Part shown: positions 1 through 5,525 of the stretch, piece by piece | Layout: each line of letters starts with the position of its first letter | Numbering within the stretch: position 1 is the first letter of the stretch | NCBI GenBank assembly: GCA_030668025.1 | Contig: DAOUUT010000246.1 | Location: 1 to 5,690 of the forward strand | Direction: 5' to 3' | Source: Promethearchaeota archaeon | GTDB lineage: Archaea; Asgardarchaeota; Lokiarchaeia; Sigynarchaeales; SOKP01 | DNA length: 5,690 bases | Position numbers and translations under genes: made by a program | The notes under the pieces: model-generated | Database searches by the model: none | The model's input: the letters and a program-made list of their open reading frames with translations, nothing else | Told to the model about the DNA's origin: nothing

Positions 1-1917
1 AATTGTTTTGAGGAGGAGGAGCTTCCTGAAAACATGTACCGTCAATTCATGGGAGGATATGGGTTAGGTTGCAGATTATTATATGAAAGAATGGACTCAA
101 AAGTAAAACCTTTAAGTTCCGAATCAATTATAGGCTTTTTTCCTGGGCTACTAACTGGTACTGCAGCTCCCTTCTCAGGCCGATTTATGGTTGTAGGAAA
201 ATCCCCGCTCACGGGAACATGGGGCGATGCTAATAGTGGAGGTACTTTTGGACCAGCCATAAAAAAATGTGGTTACGATGGAATTTTGGTTAAAGGTGCT
301 ACTAAAAACCCAAAATATATATCAATAATTGATGGCAAAGCTGAAATCTTAGATGCTTCTAATATTTGGGGGAAAGATGTTATAGAAACAGAGAAGATTT
401 TAAAAAAAAAACATGGAAAATTAATAAAAACAGCAGGAATTGGACAAGCAGGAGAAAATCTATCAAAAATATCTGGAATTGTGAATGATAAAGGAAGAAT
501 CGCTGCCCGCTCTGGTTTAGGCGCCGTGATGGGTTCGAAAAAACTAAAAACGATAGTTCTTAAGGGAGATAAGAAAGTTGTAATCTGTAACCGCGAGAAC
601 TTTTTGAGTTTAATAAAGGATTATTATAAAGTAACGAAGATTAAACCATTATCCACTATGAAAAAGAATTTTTTAAGCGAGATATTCGGAATGGTAAAAA
701 CCATCCGTAGACTTAAAATTGGAATGGTTGCTTCACCAAATCTTATGAGGACAATTTATCGCTATTTTGGTACTACTATTGGAAACACAATTGGTGCTGA
801 AACTGGAGACTCTCCGATTAAAAATTGGTCTGGAGTAGGTATGTACGATTTTCCTTACGAAAAATCAAAGTTATTGTCCTCCATTAATATAAACAAATAT
901 AAAGTAAAAGAATATGGATGTTTTAGCTGTCCTGTTCAATGCGGAGCTATTTTAAAAATTCCTGAATTGGGCATTGAGGAAATGCTCAGTCCGGAATACG
1001 AGACTTGCTGCTCATTTGGTTCACTTTTACTCAACAACGACTTGCTTTCTATATTTAAAATTAACGACCTCTGTAATCGTGCGGCAATTGATACTATTTC
1101 CACCGGTGCAACTGTTGCTTTTGCAATTGAATGTTTTGAAAATAATCTTTTAAATTTAGACGATACAGGCGGTTTAGATTTAATGTGGAGTAATAGCAAA
1201 TCTATAGTAGAATTGGTCCGCAAAATAATATTAAGAGAAGGTATCGGTGATATATTAGCTGATGGAGCAAAAATAGCTTCTGAAAAAATAGGGAAAAATA
1301 GTAAACAATACGCCATAACTTCATTAGGCTCTGAAATTCCGATGCACGACCCTCGCTTTTTTAAATCCTTAGCTTTTACATACGCGTTTGATCCGACCCC
1401 CGGAAGGCATACAGCGGCTAGTATCGATTTTTCTGAAATTGGATCGTTTGATAAATTTGAGAAAAGCTTGAATCTCCCTAAAAAGTGGAAAAAAAACGAA
1501 AAAATGAAGGTAGAGGCACAGGTAATCAATACGGGCTTTCATCAAATCTTAAACTGTGCCGGTATGTGCATGTTCTCGCCGTCCTTTGGACCTTATCCTT
1601 TTATTGATCTTTTGAATTCTTTAACGGGTTGGAATACTAATATTGAAGATTTTATCAAAACAGGGATAAGAATCCAAACTTTACGTCAAGCGTTCACGAT
1701 ACGAGAAGGTATTAACATAGCGCAAAACGAATTACCCGATAGAATAATCGGACTACCACCTGCTGAAAAAGGGCCGCTAAAAGGTAAGACAGTAGAGTAT
1801 AAGGAATTTTATAAAAAATTTTGCAGTAGAATGGGATGGAATCCTGAAAATGGCTATCCATTAAAAGAGACTTTAAAAGATTTAGACCTTGAATTTATAA
1901 TTAAAGATTTATATTAA
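1..1917 (+). CDS. Aldehyde:ferredoxin oxidoreductase (AOR family), 5'-partial
   Basis: This is a tungsten-pterin enzyme family that oxidises aldehydes to carboxylic acids and passes electrons to ferredoxin in the cytoplasm. The frame is open from base 1 and reads ELPE-x-MYRQFMGGYGLG, which is the family's usual lead-in. The ATG at 34 is therefore internal, and roughly 20 N-terminal residues are missing. Counting from the first codon, the N-terminal cofactor domain shows TGTAAPFSGRF (52-62), GKSPLTG (66-72), NSGG-x-FGP (78-85) and ARSGLGAVMGSKKLK (169-183). The 4Fe-4S ligands are C307-x2-C310-x3-C314 plus C523. EIPMHDPR (445-452) and TPGRHT (466-471) are typical active-site segments. The C-terminus, GYPLKETLKDLDLEF, is complete. 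The two DxxGL[C/D] pterin motifs are altered (N359-R-A-A-I-D and N518-C-A-G-M-C). The aldehyde substrate cannot be predicted. Family assignment is secure. Confidence 0.95.
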   Translation, partial: NCFEEEELPENMYRQFMGGYGLGCRLLYERMDSKVKPLSSESIIGFFPGLLTGTAAPFSGRFMVVGKSPLTGTWGDANSGGTFGPAIKKCGYDGILVKGATKNPKYISIIDGKAEILDASNIWGKDVIETEKILKKKHGKLIKTAGIGQAGENLSKISGIVNDKGRIAARSGLGAVMGSKKLKTIVLKGDKKVVICNRENFLSLIKDYYKVTKIKPLSTMKKNFLSEIFGMVKTIRRLKIGMVASPNLMRTIYRYFGTTIGNTIGAETGDSPIKNWSGVGMYDFPYEKSKLLSSININKYKVKEYGCFSCPVQCGAILKIPELGIEEMLSPEYETCCSFGSLLLNNDLLSIFKINDLCNRAAIDTISTGATVAFAIECFENNLLNLDDTGGLDLMWSNSKSIVELVRKIILREGIGDILADGAKIASEKIGKNSKQYAITSLGSEIPMHDPRFFKSLAFTYAFDPTPGRHTAASIDFSEIGSFDKFEKSLNLPKKWKKNEKMKVEAQVINTGFHQILNCAGMCMFSPSFGPYPFIDLLNSLTGWNTNIEDFIKTGIRIQTLRQAFTIREGINIAQNELPDRIIGLPPAEKGPLKGKTVEYKEFYKKFCSRMGWNPENGYPLKETLKDLDLEFIIKDLY

Positions 1918-1927
1918 ATATGCAACT

Positions 1928-1951
1928 TTAATTACCTATAAGGCTAATTAA
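1928..1951. promoter_or_regulatory. Inverted repeat enclosing a TATA-like box, upstream of the basic protein gene
   Basis: Seen directly: TTAATTA (1928-1934) and TAATTAA (1945-1951) are perfect reverse complements. Inside them CCT (1935-1937) pairs with AGG (1941-1943) around ATA, leaving one unpaired C at 1944. The centre reads CCTATAAGG, a TATA-like element about 31 bases before the ATG at 1971. With the usual archaeal spacing of about 25 bases, transcription would start only a few bases before that ATG. This fits the absence of a Shine-Dalgarno site. The element could be a promoter with a flanking operator. It could equally be a hairpin in the 3' end of the AOR transcript. AT-rich DNA produces such arms easily, so function is inference. 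Confidence 0.35.
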
Positions 1952-1970
1952 CTAAAATTAATTCATTCCA

Positions 1971-2453
1971 ATGACTTCTAAGAATGCTATTTCATATGAT
2001 GAAAAGAATTTAAATTCTTATCTTAAAAGGGAGCTATTAAACGATGCAAGGCGTTTAAAAAATAAATATCCTTCGATTTCCGAAAAAATTAAAGGAGTTC
2101 CTAAATCTTTAAAAATCAAGAAGATTTACGAGTTAAAAGAAAATCTTAAAAATCTTTATCTTATTACAGTAAAAAATTACTCCAAAAAGCCAAGATATAG
2201 GCATTTTTTGGCGGTTTTGTTAGCTTCTCAAAGCTCCGATCTATTAGTTAGCTTAGCAAAAGGATTCAGTAAAGAACATAATTTAAAATTAATCCAATTC
2301 TCAATATATCCTCAACACTTTAGAGTCAGTTTGTTCTCTTTAAAAGAATTAAATACCATAGATAACACAGAATCAATCAATTTATTAAAAGAATTCAGAA
2401 ACAAGTATCGAAAAGAGTTAGAGAACCTTAAAAATTTAATTAAAAATGTATAA
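1971..2453 (+). CDS. Hypothetical basic protein, 160 residues
   Basis: I do not recognise this family. The protein is strongly basic: 25 Lys and 8 Arg against 15 Asp/Glu. It has no signal peptide, membrane segment, Cys cluster or catalytic motif that I can name. The first 70 and last 35 residues look helical and charged (for example LLKEFRNKYRKELENLKNLI near the end). The middle, about 77-125, is more hydrophobic and looks like a small folded core with alternating strands (LKLIQFSIYPQHFRVSLFSL). The charge would suit nucleic-acid or ribosome binding, but that is only a guess. The ATG at 1971 has no Shine-Dalgarno site, and a TATA-like box lies at a distance fitting a near-leaderless mRNA. It sits 53 bases after the AOR stop. 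Codon use is like its neighbours, and the open length and spacing support a real gene. Confidence 0.7.
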   Translation: MTSKNAISYDEKNLNSYLKRELLNDARRLKNKYPSISEKIKGVPKSLKIKKIYELKENLKNLYLITVKNYSKKPRYRHFLAVLLASQSSDLLVSLAKGFSKEHNLKLIQFSIYPQHFRVSLFSLKELNTIDNTESINLLKEFRNKYRKELENLKNLIKNV

Positions 2454-2490
2454 TTTTTAACAAAGGATACAATATTAATATTAATTATTC

Positions 2491-2497
2491 TATTATA
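2491..2497 (+). promoter_or_regulatory. Candidate TATA box for pyruvate kinase
   Basis: TATTATA lies about 37 bases (centre to ATG) before the pyruvate kinase start. With usual archaeal spacing the transcript would begin near 2519-2521 and carry a leader of about 10 bases. That agrees with the lack of a Shine-Dalgarno sequence. The surrounding DNA is so AT-rich that other boxes, such as the self-complementary AATATTAATATT at 2471-2482, are possible. Confidence 0.3.
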
Positions 2498-2498
2498 G

Positions 2499-2525
2499 AT
2501 TTTGAATCAAAATTCTAATTTTGAT
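2499..2525. promoter_or_regulatory. Overlapping TTTTGA inverted repeats, candidate operator for pyk
   Basis: Three copies of one half-site sit in alternating orientation. ATTTTGA (2499-2505) pairs with TCAAAAT (2507-2513) around a single A. ATCAAAATT (2506-2514) pairs with AATTTTGAT (2517-2525) around CT. Both pairings are perfect, and they share the middle copy. The array fills the space between the candidate TATA box and the pyruvate kinase ATG at 2531, where a bound protein would block initiation. An RNA switch between two alternative hairpins is another reading, although the predicted leader is too short to hold both. Regulatory function is inferred. Confidence 0.4.
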
Positions 2526-2530
2526 GTAAA

Positions 2531-3994
2531 ATGTCATTTAGAGAAAACACTGTTAAAATTGTAGCTACTCTTGGTCCCGCTTCGAGTTCAAAACAGATGA
2601 TTAAGCGTTTAATTGATGCTGGCGTTGATATTTTTAGATTGAATTTTTCTCATGGGACACACGATGAAAAAGGTGAATTAGTTGATAGAATTAGAAGCGT
2701 AGATGACTATGTTGGGATTATGGCAGATATTCAAGGACCTAAAATAAGGGTTGGTAAGTTTAAGAATGATGAGGCGTATATATTAAACGTTGGACAAGAA
2801 GTAGATGTCTACGAAAGTGAAATCCCTGGAGGTGGAGACCAAACTCAATTTTCCATCCCCTTAGTAGGATTTTTGAAATCAATGAAAAAAGGAGATGTGT
2901 TCTATGTTAACGACGGGATTATTAAAATTCAAGTTAAAGGTAAAGAAAAGAATTATTTGATAGGAGAAGTAATTGCCGGTGGGTTAATAAGCAACAATAA
3001 AGGCGTAAATATCCCAAGTGGAGAATTAAAACAATCCGTTCCCACAGAGAAAGATATTAAAGACCTCGAATTTATTGCTGATCTAAACCCCGAATTCGTA
3101 GCAATTTCATTTGTATCTGGAGGAGATGATGTCCTTACAGTAAAAAAACTCCTTGAGAATTACGGAAATAACGAAATAAAATTAATTTCAAAGATCGAAC
3201 GACCTATAGCATTAGATAATTTTGATCAAATTTTAGAAGTATCCGATGGTATCATGATTGCGAGAGGTGATTTAGGTGTCGAAATTTCTCCGGATCAAGT
3301 ACCAATTGTGCAAAAAGATTTAATTTATAAGTGCAATCGAGAAGGAAAACCCGTTATTGTGGCAACCCAAATGCTGGAATCAATGATTAACACGCCAGTT
3401 CCAACTAGAGCGGAAGCAAACGATATATATAACGCAGTTATTGATGGTACTGACGCCGTAATGCTTTCTGCTGAAACAGCAGTCGGAAAATACCCCTTAA
3501 GTTCTGTCGAAGTTATGAACAAGATTGCGGCAACTGCAAGTTTACACGCACCAATGAGGTCTCCAGACGATTACGATTCTGATCGATTAACACATACACA
3601 AACTCTTGGACACGCAATACATGCTCTTGCGTACGAAATGGAAGAATTAAATTTTAGAGGTAAAATTGTAGTTATTTCTAGGAAAGGATACGGGGCTAGA
3701 ATGATTTCTAAATTTCGCCCACCCTTACATATTATCGCAGTGACTCCGTTTAAGAAAACTGCAAGGGAATTAAACCTAATTTGGGGCGTACAAAGCATTC
3801 ATATAGAAAATGTTGACTTTTTTAATTTAGATGTTGAGGGGTTAATCGAACAATCAGTAAAATATGGCGTTAAAACGGGTCACATAGACGAAAATGAACA
3901 CGTCATTATTTTGTTAGTCTCGAGAAAATTCCAAATACGGGGTAACCTTGTCGGACTTTACTATGTTGGTGAAATCCTTAACCCAGAGACTTAA
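2531..3994 (+). CDS. pyk: Pyruvate kinase
   Basis: This enzyme converts phosphoenolpyruvate and ADP to pyruvate and ATP, the last step of glycolysis, in the cytoplasm. All 487 residues are present, the usual length for the short form without a C-terminal PEP-utiliser domain. The barrel starts with KIVATLGPAS (9-18). R36, N38, S40 and H41 in FRLNFSHG and D66 in ADIQGPKIR form the nucleotide and metal site. The B domain spans about 75-170. The catalytic Lys is K221 in KIERP, and E223 and D247 (ARGDLGVE) are the Mg ligands. T279 lies in ATQMLESM, followed by PTRAEANDIYNAVIDGTDAV and the effector-type C domain (about 355-487). I67, Q68, K71 and V74 match the potassium-independent type rather than the Thr/Lys/Glu type. 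The ATG at 2531 is the only fitting start. It lacks a Shine-Dalgarno site, and an ATG-TAA just upstream at 2524-2529 is not usable. Confidence 0.97.
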   Translation: MSFRENTVKIVATLGPASSSKQMIKRLIDAGVDIFRLNFSHGTHDEKGELVDRIRSVDDYVGIMADIQGPKIRVGKFKNDEAYILNVGQEVDVYESEIPGGGDQTQFSIPLVGFLKSMKKGDVFYVNDGIIKIQVKGKEKNYLIGEVIAGGLISNNKGVNIPSGELKQSVPTEKDIKDLEFIADLNPEFVAISFVSGGDDVLTVKKLLENYGNNEIKLISKIERPIALDNFDQILEVSDGIMIARGDLGVEISPDQVPIVQKDLIYKCNREGKPVIVATQMLESMINTPVPTRAEANDIYNAVIDGTDAVMLSAETAVGKYPLSSVEVMNKIAATASLHAPMRSPDDYDSDRLTHTQTLGHAIHALAYEMEELNFRGKIVVISRKGYGARMISKFRPPLHIIAVTPFKKTARELNLIWGVQSIHIENVDFFNLDVEGLIEQSVKYGVKTGHIDENEHVIILLVSRKFQIRGNLVGLYYVGEILNPET

Positions 3995-4005
3995 AATTGA
4001 TTCTT

Positions 4006-4037
4006 TGTTAATGTGTTTAACATACTTCTTTCATTTT
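4006..4037 (+). terminator. Possible terminator after pyruvate kinase
   Basis: TGTTAA (4006-4011) and TTAACA (4017-4022) can form a six-pair stem with a TGTGT loop, 11 bases after the pyruvate kinase stop. A T-rich run (4025-4037) follows. Archaeal termination depends mainly on the T-rich tract, so the hairpin may be incidental. The stem is short and AT-rich, so confidence is low. Confidence 0.3.
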
Positions 4038-4095
4038 ACTGAGTTTCATTTAATTCTACCATTCTTACATACAAAATTATTAATTTATTATAATC

Positions 4096-4140
4096 AATTT
4101 TAAATTTAATGAATGTGAATAATATAGTAATTTTAAATTT
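4096..4140 (+). promoter_or_regulatory. Promoter region of the Trp-rich membrane protein with a direct repeat
   Basis: The 12-base sequence AATTTTAAATTT occurs twice, at 4096-4107 and 4129-4140, 33 bases apart, or about three helical turns. Between the copies is a TATA-like AATAATATAG (4118-4127). It would place the transcript start near 4149 and give a leader of about 35 bases containing the Shine-Dalgarno site. Another TATA-like box, TTTATTATAA (4084-4093), lies just upstream. The rest of the 189-base gap (3995-4183) shows no gene. The assignment rests on spacing and sequence resemblance only. Confidence 0.3.
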
Positions 4141-4169
4141 GTTTACAAAAAGTAATGATTTTAAGGGTT

Positions 4170-4174
4170 GAGGT
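4170..4174 (+). promoter_or_regulatory. Shine-Dalgarno site for the membrane protein
   Basis: GAGGT lies 9 bases before the ATG at 4184 and decides that start. It contrasts with the two upstream complete genes, which have no such site. Confidence 0.65.
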
Positions 4175-4183
4175 ATAAAAAAT

Positions 4184-4609
4184 ATGGGAGAACATGAATG
4201 GCAACATGCCTCATGGGTATCTACTTTAGGAAAATGGGCTTGGATCATTGGAATTCTTAATGGTGTTCTAGGAATATTATATATTGTTGTTTCCTCAATT
4301 ATTTTTTGGTGGATTCCATTTTATTTGGGGAATCAAATATGGAATATAATCTCAATTATAATCGGAATTATCATATCGTTTCTAGTTATACAACCTAAAT
4401 TCTCGAAACCATGCGAAGAAAAAGATTGGGATGCATTGTATGGCTGGGTATTAAATATAGGTGGTTTTAATATCCCATGGATGTTAATTTGGGGAATTCT
4501 TTTACTCTATTTTGGATGGTGGGTTTGGGGCGGATTAGCCGTTTTAATTCCAGCTGTTATGCTATTATTTGCGGGTCCGAAGGAATATAATTGGTCTTCA
4601 GTAGAGTAG
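4184..4609 (+). CDS. Small tryptophan-rich four-helix membrane protein, unknown function
   Basis: I do not recognise this family. The 141 residues contain 15 tryptophans, over a tenth of the protein, including FWWIP (41-45) and GWWVWGG (111-117). Four hydrophobic segments are visible, at about 18-44, 52-70, 96-112 and 114-131. Segments two and three are joined by a polar loop (71-87) containing KPCEEKDWD. No N-terminal cleavable signal peptide is evident, and the first segment follows a short polar start with two His (H4, H8). An integral cytoplasmic-membrane protein is a firm inference, but its role is not. The start is supported by a Shine-Dalgarno site. The gene ends with three in-frame stops, TAG TAG TAA (4607-4615), and converges on the TFB gene 16 bases away. 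It has its own upstream promoter region, so it is probably a single-gene unit. Confidence 0.82.
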   Translation: MGEHEWQHASWVSTLGKWAWIIGILNGVLGILYIVVSSIIFWWIPFYLGNQIWNIISIIIGIIISFLVIQPKFSKPCEEKDWDALYGWVLNIGGFNIPWMLIWGILLLYFGWWVWGGLAVLIPAVMLLFAGPKEYNWSSVE

Positions 4610-4613
4610 TAGT

Positions 4614-4650
4614 AAAAAAATAAAATCATATTTTAATATTTAATTTTTTT
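4614..4650. terminator. Bidirectional T-rich termination region between convergent genes
   Basis: On the minus strand, just beyond the TFB stop, 4625-4614 reads TTTTATTTTTTT. On the plus strand, beyond the membrane protein, there are T runs at 4631-4634 and 4644-4650 (seven T), the latter inside the TFB coding end. Such oligo-T tracts are the core archaeal terminator signal. Two genes end here head-on, so both transcripts must stop here or overlap. Confidence 0.5.
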
Positions 4651-5513
4651 GAAAGTTCTTTATATCTGGAGCGAAGTGTAACTTCAGTTACTCCTACCTT
4701 ATCGGCAATTTCTTTCTGTGTTAATTCTAAGCCCTTTATCTTACTTGCTAAGTAAATTGCCCCCGCTACTATTCCTTTTGGGTCTTTGCCACTAGTTGAA
4801 AAGTTTAGGGTAAAATTATTTACAATTTTAGATGTAAATCTCTCAATTTCTTGATTCAAATTTAATTTAGCCGTATATTTCGGAATTAAAGCGCTTGGAT
4901 CCGTATTTTGTGCCTTTAAATTTAATTCCCTGATTAAGACTCGATAACATCTTCTAATATCTTTCGAATTTTCAGCCGATTCCTCTAAGATCTCTTGGAA
5001 TGTTCGTGGTATTCTTTTTAATCTAATCGCAAGATAAATACTTGCAGCTATCATTGAATTAATAGATCTTCCCCGAAGTAATTTCTTTTTAAACGCTTCT
5101 TTATATAAACGAATCGCTTCAACCTTCACGTGGTTAGGAAGGTTTAAATTACTGCAAATTCTTTTTAATTCCGTTGTTGCGATAAGAATATTCCTTTTTT
5201 CCCATGTCATTCGCGTGTTCCATTTTACAGCTCTTTTTAAGTCTGGATCTTTGATGTTCTTTTTGTTAATTACAGTCGTTAAGCCGATGTCTGGAAGTAG
5301 GTTAGATATAGGGGCACCTGTATGCTCCCTTAGTTGCTTTTCTTGGGATGTATAAGCTCTTTTATCGCTATGAGATAAATCAACGTTTCTTTCGGTTACT
5401 ACTAGTCCACACTGAGAACATACAGTTTCTCCTATTTGTTTAATTGAAACTATACTACCTTCACATTCAGGACATAAATCTGATATAATATTTAAGTCTG
5501 ATACAACATTCAT
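4626..5513 (-). CDS. tfb: Transcription initiation factor B (TFB, archaeal TFIIB)
   Basis: This protein bridges TATA-bound TBP and RNA polymerase and sets the transcription start. The 295 residues cover the whole family layout. The zinc ribbon has C14-x2-C17 and C32-x2-C35. The B-reader/linker region reads LREHTGAPIS (61-70) and DIGLTTVI (75-82). The first cyclin repeat is about 103-197, with LLRGRSINSMIAASIYLA at 145-162. The second is about 207-295 and ends in a helix-turn-helix, LTQKEIADKVGVTEVTLRSR (264-283), that reads the BRE element. The usual WRxF segment after the ribbon is replaced by DKRAY (50-54), and the C-terminus stops directly after the last helix. The ATG at 5513 is supported by AGGTGA four bases upstream; the stop is TGA. 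It lies 12 bases after dnaJ, so co-transcription is likely. Many archaea carry several TFBs, and whether this is the main or an extra copy cannot be told. Confidence 0.97.
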   Translation of the reverse strand: MNVVSDLNIISDLCPECEGSIVSIKQIGETVCSQCGLVVTERNVDLSHSDKRAYTSQEKQLREHTGAPISNLLPDIGLTTVINKKNIKDPDLKRAVKWNTRMTWEKRNILIATTELKRICSNLNLPNHVKVEAIRLYKEAFKKKLLRGRSINSMIAASIYLAIRLKRIPRTFQEILEESAENSKDIRRCYRVLIRELNLKAQNTDPSALIPKYTAKLNLNQEIERFTSKIVNNFTLNFSTSGKDPKGIVAGAIYLASKIKGLELTQKEIADKVGVTEVTLRSRYKELSKKLNIKI

Positions 5514-5517
5514 TTAA

Positions 5518-5523
5518 TCACCT
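5518..5523 (-). promoter_or_regulatory. Shine-Dalgarno site for tfb
   Basis: AGGTGA on the minus strand lies four bases before the tfb ATG, inside the 12-base gap after the dnaJ stop. A strong internal ribosome site with no room for a promoter in the gap supports translation from a shared dnaJ-tfb mRNA. Confidence 0.75.
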
Positions 5524-5525
5524 TT

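Noticed and set aside
34..36. ATG as the start of the AOR gene
   Set aside because: The frame stays open to base 1, and the residues before this Met (ELPE) match the family's normal N-terminal region, so the true start lies upstream of the window.
42..260. 72-residue open frame on the minus strand
   Set aside because: It is antisense to conserved AOR motifs and has no start signal or recognisable features.
936..1529. 197-residue open frame on the minus strand
   Set aside because: It lies wholly inside the AOR gene and its translation shows no domain. It is a by-product of the antisense reading.
2471..2482. AATATTAATATT self-complementary sequence
   Set aside because: It is a perfect palindrome but built only of A and T in an AT-rich gap, so it is expected by chance.
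2524..2529. ATG-TAA minimal open frame just before pyruvate kinase
   Set aside because: A start followed at once by a stop could act as a regulatory mini-frame, but it more likely arises from the TTTTGAT repeat and sits at or next to the predicted transcript start.
3325..3798. Two minus-strand open frames (65 and 75 residues)
   Set aside because: Both are antisense to the conserved pyruvate kinase active-site and C-terminal regions and show no ribosome site or domain.
4036..4248. 70-residue minus-strand open frame in the pyruvate kinase-membrane protein gap
   Set aside because: It overlaps the start of the well-supported membrane protein and lacks a ribosome site. The translation is low-complexity from AT-rich DNA.
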